NCBI RefSeq assembly: GCF_026340565.1
Contig: NZ_JAPEPB010000001.1
Coordinates: 806,001 to 870,000 of the forward strand
Length of the DNA: 64,000 nucleotides
Source of the DNA: Kitasatospora sp. NBC_01287
GTDB lineage: Bacteria; Actinomycetota; Actinomycetes; Streptomycetales; Streptomycetaceae
Direction: 5' to 3'
Both the position numbers and the translations under genes were made by a program. The first letter of the stretch is position 1, and the number at the start of each line of letters is the position of its first letter. The notes under the pieces were generated by a model. That model had not been told where the DNA came from. It was given only the letters and a program-made list of their open reading frames with translations, and searched no databases. Of the stretch, positions 24,903 to 33,597 are shown one piece after another.

Positions 24903-25154
24903 TCAGCCGACCTGCCAGAGTGAGCCGTGGCTGCCGGCCAGCGCCACGGCGAACACGGCCAGGTCGGCGGCGCCCAGCGCGAGACCGAGCAGTGCCCGCC
25001 CGCGACGGGCGGTGCCGCGCAGCAGTGCGAGCGCACCGAGCGCCAGCGCCAGCGGCCCGAAGACGATGTTGAAGAGCAGCAGGCCGATCAGGCCGAGGAC
25101 GAACGAGGCGACGGCCATCCCGTCCGCCTCACGGGTCAGCGTCCGAGTCTCCAC
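24903..25154 (-). CDS. DUF4190-type small membrane protein
   Basis: The product is 83 aa. GTG at 25154 has AAGGGG 9 bases upstream. The sequence MAVASFVLGLIGLLLF, then a basic RGTARRGRALLGLALGAADL loop, matches the two-span DUF4190 pattern. Function unknown. Confidence 0.75.
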   Translation of the reverse strand: METRTLTREADGMAVASFVLGLIGLLLFNIVFGPLALALGALALLRGTARRGRALLGLALGAADLAVFAVALAGSHGSLWQVG

Positions 25155-25293
25155 CGGATTCCCCTTTCGGATGACAGAGCGAGCAGCAGCAGTACGAGCT
25201 GTAGCAGTACGAGCGGTACGAGCAGTACGAGCGGTACGAGCCGTGGCAGCACAGGCCGTCACGGCGCACCGCGACACGGGTGGCGGCCGCCGG

Positions 25294-25452
25294 TCAGCGG
25301 CGGCGCAGCCAGGCGGCACCCTCGCGGGCGCCGAAGAGCAGCAGCCAGCCGCCGATCAGCGCACCGGCCAGCGCGAACTGGGACAGCGTGGTGTGCGCGG
25401 CGGCACCGAGCAGGAAGCCGGCAGCCGCGAGTGCCGCGAACAGGAAGATCAT
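25294..25452 (-). CDS. 52-aa membrane protein
   Basis: The ATG at 25452 has AAGGG 8 bases upstream. Two hydrophobic stretches (MIFLFAALAAAGFLLGAAAH and FALAGALIGGWLLLFG) end in a basic WLRRR tail. Divergent from the FabR-like regulator and probably under the operators at 25520-25576. Confidence 0.55.
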   Translation of the reverse strand: MIFLFAALAAAGFLLGAAAHTTLSQFALAGALIGGWLLLFGAREGAAWLRRR

Positions 25453-25519
25453 GGTCGGACCCTTCGAACGACGGGACGTACCGGGTGCCGTCGGCAGACC
25501 CCCGCACTCCAGTTGAGCT

Positions 25520-25576
25520 AACAAGTGTTCGCCGACATCGCCACTCTACGCTGGTGGAAGTCGGCAAACAGTTGTT
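25520..25576. promoter_or_regulatory. Paired inverted operator copies for the FabR-like regulator
   Basis: AACAAGTGTTCGCCGAC (25520-25536) and, inverted, GTCGGCAAACAGTTGTT (25560-25576) match at 15 of 17 positions. Each contains its own small palindrome (AACA-AG-TGTT and AAACA-GT-TGTTT). They lie between divergent starts, the right copy ending 11 bases before the regulator's GTG. Confidence 0.7.
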
Positions 25577-25587
25577 TACTGAATGAT

Positions 25588-26238
25588 GTGAGTCACACTG
25601 TCGGAGTCAGAGCCGCCCAGAAGGAGCAGAGCCGCCGCGCACTGCTCGACGCGGGCCTGCGACTGCTCGAGCACCAGAACCTCAGCGGCCTCGGCGTCCG
25701 GGAGGTGACCCGGGAGGCCGGCCTCTCACCGGCCGGCTTCTACCGGCACTTCCGCGACCTGGACGAGTTGGGTGTGGTGCTGGTCACCGAGTCGCTGCAG
25801 AGCCTGCACCTGATGATCCGCACGATCCTGGCCGGCCAGAGCGAGGCCAACGAGCTGATCGACGGGACGATCGCGGTGATCGCCCGGCACGTACGCGAAC
25901 ACCGGTCGCACATCCGCTTCCTGGCCCGCGAGCGGCACGGCGGGGTGCGCCCGGTGCGCGAGGCGATCGCGGCCGAACTCGCCACCTTCACCGAGGAGAC
26001 CGCCGCGGCGCTGGGCGGCCAGCCGCAGAGCGCCGACTGGAGCCGGGCCGATCTGCGGATGCTCGCCGGGCTCTACGTGGAGCACCTGGTGGCCACCGCG
26101 GCCGCCTTCCTGGAGGCGCCCACCGAACCGCCGGCCGCGGCGCGCGCGGCCGAGCGCCGCATCGCGGCACTGGCCCGCGACCAGCTGCGCCTGATCAGCC
26201 TGGGCCGCCGGCACTGGCCGACCGCGCCGCAGCGGTGA
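25588..26238 (+). CDS. TetR-family regulator resembling FabR
   Basis: The product is 216 aa from the GTG at 25588; a GTG at 25525 lies within the operator and is rejected. The N-terminus VGVRAAQKEQSRRALLDAGL, the HTH VREVTREAGLSPAGFYRHFR and the following DLDELGVVLV track the enterobacterial FabR sequence closely. So do the later FLARERHGGVRPVREAIAAE and the C-terminal ISLGRRHW. FabR represses unsaturated fatty acid genes and senses acyl-thioesters. No fatty acid gene is adjacent, only two small membrane proteins, so its regulon is distal or different. Confidence 0.85.
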   Translation: MSHTVGVRAAQKEQSRRALLDAGLRLLEHQNLSGLGVREVTREAGLSPAGFYRHFRDLDELGVVLVTESLQSLHLMIRTILAGQSEANELIDGTIAVIARHVREHRSHIRFLARERHGGVRPVREAIAAELATFTEETAAALGGQPQSADWSRADLRMLAGLYVEHLVATAAAFLEAPTEPPAAARAAERRIAALARDQLRLISLGRRHWPTAPQR

Positions 26239-26419
26239 CCACCCGCCCGGGTCACCCCGCACCGGGCGTTGATCACGCCGGACGGGTGAGTCCGAGCCGC
26301 CGCCAGTGTCCTCGCCGCGGTCCGGGCGTTGAACGCGGCGTCGCGAACAACGTTCGGACGCCGGCGCACGGCCCCTTCACACACTGCCCGCGCCGGTTCT
26401 TGTCGAGAGGATATGACTC

Positions 26420-26764
26420 ATGCTGAAGAAGACTCTGGCGGGCGCCGGCCTCGCCTTCGCCTCGCTCGCCGCGGTGGCCTCCCCCGCCATGGCGATCGGC
26501 GACGCCGACGGCTCGGCGGCCTCGGTCTCCGGCAACGGCGGCACCAACCACACCGGCACCGTCGGCGAGCACAGCGCGTCCTACCACGCCGCCGACAACC
26601 TGAACCTCTGCCTGCCCGAGGTGCACCACGTGCAGGTCGGCGTGCTGGTCCCGGTCCAGGTGGACGTGCCGATCGCCAACCAGCAGCAGCACCAGATCTG
26701 CAACGTGGGCCAGACCACCCAGGGCGAGGGCGACGGCGCGCTGCTCTCGCACGCGATCGGCTGA
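26420..26764 (+). CDS. Rodlin-like secreted surface protein
   Basis: The product is 114 aa. SD AGAGGA lies 9 bases upstream. A Sec signal peptide (MLKKTLAGAGLAFASLAAVA...AMA) is followed by IGDADG, an Asn/Gly-rich stretch, and two cysteines (LNLCLPE and HQICNVG). The end, GEGDGALLSHAIG, resembles rodlins RdlA/RdlB, which form the rodlet layer on aerial hyphae and spores with chaplins. It is somewhat shorter than typical ~130-aa rodlins. A hairpin CGAAC-AAC-GTTCG with outer GGCGTC/GACGCC arms (about 26337-26362) lies in its leader. Family match is by memory. Confidence 0.6.
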   Translation: MLKKTLAGAGLAFASLAAVASPAMAIGDADGSAASVSGNGGTNHTGTVGEHSASYHAADNLNLCLPEVHHVQVGVLVPVQVDVPIANQQQHQICNVGQTTQGEGDGALLSHAIG

Positions 26765-26789
26765 CCCTTCACCCGCTCGCCCCGCTCGA

Positions 26790-26902
26790 CCGGCTGCAGA
26801 CCCGCTCGACCAGCTCAACCAGCTCCATCGGCTCAACCAGCCCAACCAGCTCCATCGGCTCAACCAGCTCAACCAGCTCCATCGGCTCAACCAGCTCCAT
26901 CG
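26790..26902. repeat. CAACCAGCTC(CATCGG) repeats between the rodlin-like and GT2 genes
   Basis: An irregular array of ~9- and ~18-base units built from GCTCAACCAGCTCCATCG, about eight core copies, following the rodlin-like stop and preceding its terminator. No coding role is evident. Confidence 0.75.
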
Positions 26903-26921
26903 GCGCCAACGGCGCCGCCCC

Positions 26922-26954
26922 CGAGGCCCTCGCGGATCTTCCGCGGGGGCCTCG
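26922..26954 (+). terminator. Hairpin terminator after the rodlin-like gene
   Basis: A 14-bp stem with one G-U pair (arms 26922-26935 and 26941-26954) and an ATCTT loop. It separates the rodlin-like transcript from the GT2 operon. Confidence 0.7.
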
Positions 26955-27000
26955 CGCCGTCCCCACCTGTCGTTGTGTCAGTGTTCACCTGCCACGTAAC

Positions 27001-27026
27001 AGTGGTCTATACCAATCGGCTATCCT
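27001..27026 (+). promoter_or_regulatory. DasR-like operator and putative promoter of the GT2 operon
   Basis: AGTGGTCTATACCAAT (27001-27016) differs at two positions from the DasR responsive element AGTGGTCTAGACCACT as I remember it. A possible -10 box TATCCT (27021-27026) lies 5 bases downstream, about 40 bases before the GT2 start codon, so a bound repressor would block the promoter. The -35 is not clear. Confidence 0.5.
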
Positions 27027-27064
27027 GGTGGCCGGAAGCTGTTCGACACGGCTGTGGGGGCCAT

Positions 27065-28801
27065 ATGACCGTCCATCACCTTCCGGCGCCACCGAACGAC
27101 CAGGAGCTCTACTGGTACTTCGGTCCGCAACGCCGGTGGGTCCTGCTCTGCACATCGCTCGCCTTCGTCCTGACGGCGGCGACCATGCTCACTTTCGCCC
27201 TGCGCACACCAGCGCTCTGGGCCTTCCTCGCGGTGCTGGCACTCAACGTGCTGGCGCTGCTGCTCTCCTCGGTGAACAGCCTGCGCAAGCGCCGGCTCAC
27301 CCAGCAGTCGCACGAGATCCTGGTCCGCGCCTGGCAGCCGGCCGAGGCTCCGAGCGTCGACCTCTACCTGCCGACCTGCGGCGAGCCGCTGGACGTGCTC
27401 GCCAACGCCTACCGGGCGGTCCACGCGGTGCGCTGGCCGGGCGAGTTGGCGGTCTGGGTGCTGGATGACGCGGATCGCGGCGAAGTCGCCGAACTGGCCG
27501 CCGAGTTCGGCTACCGCTACGTGGTCCGCCCGGACCGCGGGCACCTGAAGAAAGCAGGCAACCTCAACCACGCGCTGGGCCTGGGTACCGGCGAGTACAT
27601 CGCCATCCTGGACGCCGACTTCGCGCCGCGCACCGACTTCCTGCAGCACCTGCTGCCGTACTTCGCCGACCCGGCGACCGGCATCGTGCAGAGCCCGCAG
27701 TGCTTCGACACCGACGGTTCGATGAACTGGATCGAGCGCGCGGCCGGCTCGGCGCAGGAGTGGTTCTTCCGCTGGATCCAGCCCTCCCGCGACGCCAGTG
27801 ACGCGGCGATCTGCTGCGGCAGCAACGCCGTCTACCGGCGCAGCGCGATCGAGGCCGCCGGGGGCTTCGCCAAACTCGACCACAGCGAGGACCTGTACAC
27901 CGGCCTCGCCCTCTACGAGTTGGGCTACCGCACGCTCTACGTGCCGGTCCTGCTCGCCAAGGGCACCTCGCCGGACAGCCTGGCCTCCTTCGTCAACCAG
28001 CAGTACCGGTGGGCGATGGGCAACCTGCACCTGCTCACCAGCCGGGACCTGAAGCGGATGCGCGCGCCCTGGCGGATGCGGCTCTGCTTCTACGAGGGCA
28101 TCATCGGCTATCTGACCATGGCGGTGAACCTCTTCGCCGCCCCGCTGCCGCCGCTGGTGATGATGTACTTCTATCCGGCGCAGATCCGGCCCTGGCACGT
28201 GCTGCCGCTGCTCGCCCCGCTCTGGCTCTGGCACGTGCTGCTGCCCCGGGTGAGCCGCACCCGCTGGCGGGTCGAGGTGGTCCGCGCCAACACCCTGCTG
28301 AGCGTGGCCGCTGCCGCCGCCTTCCTGCACACCCTGCGCGGCCGCAGCGCCGCCTGGGTGCCGACCGGCGCGGGTCGGGCCAAGCCGGGCGGCCTGGCCC
28401 GCCGGGTAGTGCTGGTCTCCTTCGCCTGGGTCGGCGGCTCGCTGCTGGCCGCGGCCGTGGGTCTCGCGCTGGACGTGGCCGGTCAGGGCTGGGCGCCCAA
28501 CTGGGGCCTCGCGCTCTACCTCCTGGTGCAGGCGCAGATCGGCCTGCCGCTGCTGCGCGACCTGCTGGTGGAGCTGCGCGCGGGGACGACCCGGCGCGCA
28601 GAGGCCGCCGAGGCCGCCACCTCCACCGCACCCGCCGCGCCCACCGCACCCGCCGCACCCGCCACGTCCGGCACGTCCGCCGCGCGGGCCGGCATGCTGC
28701 CGCGCCGCTGGCCGGAGGGGCTGGCCGTGACCGCCGCCCTGGTACTGACCGCGCTGCTGGCCTCCGGCTGGGTGACGCCGATGTTCCCCTGGCTGGGCTG
28801 A
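27065..28801 (+). CDS. GT2 processive glycosyltransferase, cellulose-synthase-like
   Basis: The product is 578 aa, an inner-membrane beta-glycan synthase. Two N-terminal TMs are followed by the catalytic domain with DD at 134-135, DAD at 183-185, the acid/base motif HSED at 273-276 and QQYRW at 312-316. This is the full D, DxD, D, QxxRW set of processive GT2 enzymes such as BcsA and CslA. Several C-terminal TMs follow, with no PilZ domain, so c-di-GMP control of the BcsA type is not expected. The ATG at 27065 has GGGGG upstream. A downstream AT3-SGNH-GH16 fusion gene starts after 3 bases. Product probably a beta-glucan; linkage not predictable. Confidence 0.92.
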   Translation: MTVHHLPAPPNDQELYWYFGPQRRWVLLCTSLAFVLTAATMLTFALRTPALWAFLAVLALNVLALLLSSVNSLRKRRLTQQSHEILVRAWQPAEAPSVDLYLPTCGEPLDVLANAYRAVHAVRWPGELAVWVLDDADRGEVAELAAEFGYRYVVRPDRGHLKKAGNLNHALGLGTGEYIAILDADFAPRTDFLQHLLPYFADPATGIVQSPQCFDTDGSMNWIERAAGSAQEWFFRWIQPSRDASDAAICCGSNAVYRRSAIEAAGGFAKLDHSEDLYTGLALYELGYRTLYVPVLLAKGTSPDSLASFVNQQYRWAMGNLHLLTSRDLKRMRAPWRMRLCFYEGIIGYLTMAVNLFAAPLPPLVMMYFYPAQIRPWHVLPLLAPLWLWHVLLPRVSRTRWRVEVVRANTLLSVAAAAAFLHTLRGRSAAWVPTGAGRAKPGGLARRVVLVSFAWVGGSLLAAAVGLALDVAGQGWAPNWGLALYLLVQAQIGLPLLRDLLVELRAGTTRRAEAAEAATSTAPAAPTAPAAPATSGTSAARAGMLPRRWPEGLAVTAALVLTALLASGWVTPMFPWLG

Positions 28802-28804
28802 GCG

Positions 28805-31800
28805 ATGGCACAGGTGCTGAACCAACCCGACGACCTGAACGAGTTGACGACACTGAAGACGCTGACCAAGCCGCACGAGCCGACCCGGACCGGCGCGCCG
28901 AGCGAGCCCGGGGGCCTCGGCAGGCCGGGCCGGCCGAACGGGCCGGTCCTTCCCGGCCGACCACACGCCCCCGGCGCGCCGGGCGGACCGGGTGAGGGGA
29001 CCACCGGCTTCCGGCCGGACATCGAGGGCTTGCGCGCGGTCGCGCTGCTGGCGGTCCTCGGCTTTCACGCGGGTGTGCCGCACCTGGCCGGCGGCTTCGT
29101 CGGGGTGGACGTCTTCTTCGTCATCTCCGGCTACCTGATCACTGGTCAGCTGCTGCGCGAGGCGCTGGGCACCGGGCGGATCCGGCTGGCCGAGTTCTTC
29201 TCCCGCCGCGCCCGGCGCCTGCTGCCCTCGGCCGCCCTGGTGCTGGCGGTGGTGGCGCTCGCGAGCGTCTGGCTGACCGCGCCACTGCGCCGGACCGACC
29301 TGGAGTACGACGTCCTGGCCTCGGCGCTCTCGGTGGCCAACTGGCGATTCGTGGCCCAGCAGACCGACTACCTGGCGGCGGGCCGCGATCCGAGTCCGCT
29401 GCTGCACTTCTGGTCGCTGGCCGTCGAGGAGCAGTTCTACCTGGTCTGGGCACCGCTGCTGGCCCTGCTCGTCTATCTGACGATCCGTCACAGCAGGCGC
29501 CACGCAAGGGCCGCGGTGATCGCGGTCACCGCTTCGGTGACCGCCGTCTCGCTGCTGCTCGCGCTCTACTGGACGCACCGCGAGGTCTCGCTCGCCTATC
29601 TCGGTTCGCCCTCGCGCGTCTGGCAGTTCGGCGTGGGTGCGCTGATCGCACTGCTGCCCTGGCACCGGCTGCCCGGCCCGCGCGGGTTGCGCGCGCTGGT
29701 CGGCTGGGCGGGAGCGGCGGCGATCGCCTGGTCGGTGATCGTCTACACCGCGAGCACCCCGTACCCCGGCTACGCCGCGCTGCTGCCGACGCTCGGCGCG
29801 GGCGCGCTGATCCTGGCCGGGATCCCCGGACGCGGGCAGGCACCGCAGGCCGGCCCGGTCGGACCGGGGCGACTGCTGGCGCTGGCCGCGCCGCGCGCCG
29901 TCGGCCGGCTCTCGTACAACCTCTACCTGTGGCACTGGCCGGTGCTGGTGCTGGCCGAGGCCCGCTTCGGCCAGCTCGGCTGGCCGGTCAGGCTCGCGCT
30001 CACCGCGGCCGCCGCGCTGCCCGCACTGGCCACCATGCGCTGGGTCGAGCGGCCGCTGCGCCGCAACCCGGTGGTGACCGAACTCCCGCGCCGGGGACTC
30101 TCGCTGGGTCTGAGCGCGGTGATCATCCCGGTGGTGCTGGCGCTGGTGGTGGGCACCGGCACACTGCGTGTGCTCGGTTCCGGCGGTCCGATCGACCTGG
30201 CCGGTCTGCCACCGGGCGCCGCCACCGGGCCCTCGCTGCTGCAGCCCGCCACCGGGCCCACCGGGCACACGATCGTGCCCAGCGCGGCCCAGGCCCGCAA
30301 GGACTTCCCGCCGGACGGCGCCTGCGAGGTGCCGCCGACCGCCACCAGCAGCCCGCCCTGCCTCTTCGGTGACACCGCGAGCAGCAACCGGATCGTGCTG
30401 CTCGGCGACTCGCACGCCGGCCAGTGGTTCTCGGCCATGCTCGCCATCGCCGCCGAACGGCACTGGGCGCTGGAGGAGTTGGTCAAGCAGGGCTGTCCGC
30501 TGCCGCAGCTGACGGTGACCAACCCGCAGCTCGGCCGCACCTACAAGGAGTGCGACAGCTGGCGGGCCGACAGCCTGGCCCGTCTGCAGCGCGAACCCAA
30601 GCCGAGCCTGATCGTGGTGGCTTCGCTCAACCGCTACACGGCCGACGACACTTTGCTGGCCCAGGCGTGGGAGCAGACGCTGACCCCGCTGCGCGCGATC
30701 GGGGTGCCGATCGTCTACCTGACCGACCCCCCGATCCCGGGCCAGGACGTCCCGGCCTGTGTCTCCGGGCACACCGCGGACCCGGGCGCCTGCGACTTCC
30801 CGCGCGGCCAGGCGAACTGGCCCGACCCGCTGGCCGAGGCGATCGCCGCGGGCCGCGAGCCGGGAGTGCGGGCGATCTCGGTCAACTCGGTGCTCTGCCC
30901 CGGCTCGGGGCCGAACTGCCCGGCGGTGCTGCAGCGGATCCTGCTCTACCGCGACGACGCGCACCTGACCAACACGGCGGTGGTGGTGCTCACCCCGCGC
31001 GTTGAACAGCTGCTGGTGGACGCCTCGTTGGTGCCCGCGCGGGACAGCGGGGCGGGTGGACCCAGCGGGGCGGGCGGGGCGAGCGGGACGGGTGGACCGA
31101 GCGCGAGCGCCGCCGCACCGGCGGGCTGGACCCAGCTGCTGCGCGACGACTTCCAGGGCCCGGCCGGCGCCAAGCCCTCCAGCGCGCTCTGGCAGTACGA
31201 CACCGGCACCTGCTACCCGGGCTGCCCAGCCGCCCAATGGGGCACCGGCGAGGTGGAGTCGATGACCGACGCGCCCGGCAACGTCGCGCTGGACGGGCGG
31301 GGCGCCCTGGAGATCACCCCCACCGAGCAGAACGGGCAGTGGAGTTCGGGGCGGCTGGAGACCAAGGGGGCCGACTTCGCCGCCCCCGCGGGCGGGGTGC
31401 TGCGGATCGAGGCCTCGATCCAGCTGCCGCAGGTCAGCGGCCCGGCGGCGGCCGGCTACTGGCCCGCCTTCTGGACCCTGGGCGCCGGCCTGCGCAACGG
31501 CTTCACCGGCTGGCCCGGGATCGGCGAGCTGGACGTGATGGAGTCGGTCAACGGGCGCGGCTCGGTCTTCGGCACCATGCACTGCGGCACCGCACAAGGC
31601 GGTCCCTGCCAGGAGCCGCAGGGTCTGGGCTCGGGCGAGCAGCCGTGCCCCGCGTGCCAGGGCGGCTTCCACACCTACGCGGTGGAGGTGGACCGCTCGA
31701 CCAGCCCCGAGCAGGTGCGCTGGTACCTGGACGGCAAGGAGTACCACCGGGTGTCGGCGGACCAGATGGACCCGGCCACCTGGGACCAGGCGGTGCACCA

Positions 31801-31933
31801 CGGGGTGTTCCTGATCCTGGACGTCGCGGTCGGCGGCAAGCTGCCCGCCGCGTTCGGCGGGTCGCTCTCGCCGGCCACGGAGCCGGGGCACCCGATGCGG
31901 GTCGACTACGTCTCGGTGGCCACCCGTCCGTAG
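28805..31933 (+). CDS. Acyltransferase 3 - SGNH - GH16 triple-domain membrane protein
   Basis: The product is 1042 aa. After a ~65-residue Pro/Gly-rich N-terminus comes an OafA-type acyltransferase 3 domain (about 69-420). It has FRPDIEGLRAVA, the catalytic His in LGFHAG (H88), GGFVGVDVFFVISGYLIT and FWSLAVEEQFYL. An SGNH domain (about 500-740) has GDSH (S536) and DDAH (717-720). A Gly/Ser/Ala linker leads to a GH16 beta-glucanase domain (about 775-1040) with catalytic GELDVMES (E908, D910, E913). AT3-SGNH proteins acylate extracytoplasmic glycans; GH16 enzymes cut or transglycosylate beta-1,3/1,4-glucans. I know of no standard AT3-SGNH-GH16 family. Co-transcribed with the GT2. Confidence 0.93.
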   Translation: MAQVLNQPDDLNELTTLKTLTKPHEPTRTGAPSEPGGLGRPGRPNGPVLPGRPHAPGAPGGPGEGTTGFRPDIEGLRAVALLAVLGFHAGVPHLAGGFVGVDVFFVISGYLITGQLLREALGTGRIRLAEFFSRRARRLLPSAALVLAVVALASVWLTAPLRRTDLEYDVLASALSVANWRFVAQQTDYLAAGRDPSPLLHFWSLAVEEQFYLVWAPLLALLVYLTIRHSRRHARAAVIAVTASVTAVSLLLALYWTHREVSLAYLGSPSRVWQFGVGALIALLPWHRLPGPRGLRALVGWAGAAAIAWSVIVYTASTPYPGYAALLPTLGAGALILAGIPGRGQAPQAGPVGPGRLLALAAPRAVGRLSYNLYLWHWPVLVLAEARFGQLGWPVRLALTAAAALPALATMRWVERPLRRNPVVTELPRRGLSLGLSAVIIPVVLALVVGTGTLRVLGSGGPIDLAGLPPGAATGPSLLQPATGPTGHTIVPSAAQARKDFPPDGACEVPPTATSSPPCLFGDTASSNRIVLLGDSHAGQWFSAMLAIAAERHWALEELVKQGCPLPQLTVTNPQLGRTYKECDSWRADSLARLQREPKPSLIVVASLNRYTADDTLLAQAWEQTLTPLRAIGVPIVYLTDPPIPGQDVPACVSGHTADPGACDFPRGQANWPDPLAEAIAAGREPGVRAISVNSVLCPGSGPNCPAVLQRILLYRDDAHLTNTAVVVLTPRVEQLLVDASLVPARDSGAGGPSGAGGASGTGGPSASAAAPAGWTQLLRDDFQGPAGAKPSSALWQYDTGTCYPGCPAAQWGTGEVESMTDAPGNVALDGRGALEITPTEQNGQWSSGRLETKGADFAAPAGGVLRIEASIQLPQVSGPAAAGYWPAFWTLGAGLRNGFTGWPGIGELDVMESVNGRGSVFGTMHCGTAQGGPCQEPQGLGSGEQPCPACQGGFHTYAVEVDRSTSPEQVRWYLDGKEYHRVSADQMDPATWDQAVHHGVFLILDVAVGGKLPAAFGGSLSPATEPGHPMRVDYVSVATRP

Positions 31934-31977
31934 CCGGGGCAACCGCATGGACCCACGGAACCGACCAACCGCACGGA

Positions 31978-32016
31978 CCGGCCCGGTCGCTGACGTACCA
32001 TCAGCGACCGGGCCGG
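31978..32016. terminator. Bidirectional hairpin terminator
   Basis: A perfect 16-bp stem (31978-31993 and 32001-32016) with a 7-base loop, between the convergent AT3-SGNH-GH16 and lpd genes. Confidence 0.85.
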
Positions 32017-32024
32017 CGGCCGTG

Positions 32025-33434
32025 TCAGAAGTTGATCATGTGTCCGGCCAGGCCGTGGATGGCCTCCTTGACCGCCTCGCCCAGGGTCGGGTGGGCGTGC
32101 ACGTTGCGGGCCACCTCGTGCACCGTCAGGTCCCACTGCTGGGCCAGGGTCAGCTCGGGCAGCAGCTCGGTGACCTCGGGGCCGATCAGGTGGGCGCCCA
32201 GCAGCTCGCCGTACTTCGCGTCGCTGACGATCTTGACGAAGCCGATCGGGTGGCCCAGGCCGTGCGCCTTGCCGTTCGCGGTGAACGGGAACTTGACGAC
32301 CTTGACGTCGTGGCCCAGCTCGCGGGCCTGCGCCTCGGTGTAGCCGAAGCTGGCCACCTGCGGCTGGCAGTAGGTGGCCCGCGGGATCATCACGAAGTCC
32401 ACCTCCATGGTCTCGGCGCCGCCGATGGTCTCGGCCGCGATCACGGCCATGGCCTCGGCCGCGTGCGCCAGCATCAGCTTGGCCGTGACGTCGCCGATGG
32501 CGAAGATGTGCGGCACGTTGGTGCGGCCGCGCCCGTCCACCGCGATCGCGCCGCGCTCGGTCAGCGCGACACCGGTGGCCTCCAGGCCGTAGCCCTGGAC
32601 CCGGGGCGCGAAGCCGATCGCCTGGAGCACCTTGTCGGCCTCCAGCACCTCCTGCTGACCGTTGCGGGTGACGGTGACCTTGACCTTGGCGGCCGGGTCG
32701 GCGTCGTCGATCGAGTCCACCCGGGTCGAGGTGAGGACCTGGATGCCGAGCTTCTTGTACTGCTTGGCCAGCTCGGCAGAGATGTCGGCGTCCTCCAGCG
32801 GGACCATCCGGTCCAGGAACTCGACGATCGTCACCTGCACGCCGTAGCTGTTCAGCACGTAGGCGAACTCCACGCCGATCGCGCCGGCGCCCGCGATGAT
32901 GACGCTCTCGGGCAGCGTGTCGGAGAGGATCTGCTCCTCGTAGGTCACCACCCGGTCGCTCAGTGAGGTGCCGGGCAGCAGGCGGGTGGTGGCGCCGGCC
33001 GCGATGATCACGTGGTCGAAGGTGACGGTGGCGAAGCCGCCCGCGGTCAGCGCGACCTGCAGGGTGCGGTCGTCGACGAAGGTGCCGCGGCCGTCGAACT
33101 CGTCGATGGCGTTCTTCTTCATCAGGTAGTGGATGCCGGCCACCCGGCCGTCGGCCACCTTGCGGCTGCGCAGGAACGCCTCGCGGTAGTCGAACGTGAC
33201 CTGGCCCTCGACCTTGATGCCGAAGGTCTTCGCCTCACGGGTGAAGATGGTGGCCAGCTCCGCGTTGCGCAGCAGCGCCTTCGAGGGGATGCAGCCGACG
33301 TTGAGGCAGACCCCGCCCCAGTACTTCTCCTCGATGACCGCGGTCTTCAGTCCGAGCTGGGCCGAGCGGATGGCCGCGGTGTAACCACCGGGACCCGCTC
33401 CCAGGACGACGACGTCGTAATGGTTGGTGCTCAT
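32025..33434 (-). CDS. lpdA: Dihydrolipoyl dehydrogenase (E3)
   Basis: The product is 469 aa. FAD motif [21 protein letters not shown], redox disulfide [16 protein letters not shown]-binding [16 protein letters not shown]-contact IFAIGDVT, and the catalytic His-Glu pair in HAHPTLGE. It reoxidises dihydrolipoamide for 2-oxoacid dehydrogenases and the glycine cleavage system. No E1/E2 genes lie beside it, as usual for a shared E3. Monocistronic. Confidence 0.96.
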   Translation of the reverse strand: MSTNHYDVVVLGAGPGGYTAAIRSAQLGLKTAVIEEKYWGGVCLNVGCIPSKALLRNAELATIFTREAKTFGIKVEGQVTFDYREAFLRSRKVADGRVAGIHYLMKKNAIDEFDGRGTFVDDRTLQVALTAGGFATVTFDHVIIAAGATTRLLPGTSLSDRVVTYEEQILSDTLPESVIIAGAGAIGVEFAYVLNSYGVQVTIVEFLDRMVPLEDADISAELAKQYKKLGIQVLTSTRVDSIDDADPAAKVKVTVTRNGQQEVLEADKVLQAIGFAPRVQGYGLEATGVALTERGAIAVDGRGRTNVPHIFAIGDVTAKLMLAHAAEAMAVIAAETIGGAETMEVDFVMIPRATYCQPQVASFGYTEAQARELGHDVKVVKFPFTANGKAHGLGHPIGFVKIVSDAKYGELLGAHLIGPEVTELLPELTLAQQWDLTVHEVARNVHAHPTLGEAVKEAIHGLAGHMINF

Positions 33435-33597
33435 GATCCTCGTTCCGGTCCTTCGGTGAGACGTTGACGCAGCTGACTGTATTCCCAGGGGTCCGCGGTG
33501 ACCACGCGGGCCCTGCCCACCCGGTCGGCAGGCGGCGCGAGCAGGCAGGGCGAGCCGCCGGCCGGGCAGCCAGGCGGACAGGCGGACAGGCGGGGCG

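Noticed and set aside
26344..26356. LexA/SOS box (CGAAC-AAC-GTTCG) upstream of the rodlin-like gene
   Set aside because: The actinobacterial SOS box has a 4-base spacer (GAAC-N4-GTTC); here it is 3, and the sequence is better explained as the loop part of a longer hairpin.
27020..31948. A 1642-codon minus-strand open frame opposite the GT2 and AT3-SGNH-GH16 genes
   Set aside because: It is the antisense shadow of two strong plus-strand genes in very high-GC DNA; its product is Arg/Gly/Gln-rich with no domain.
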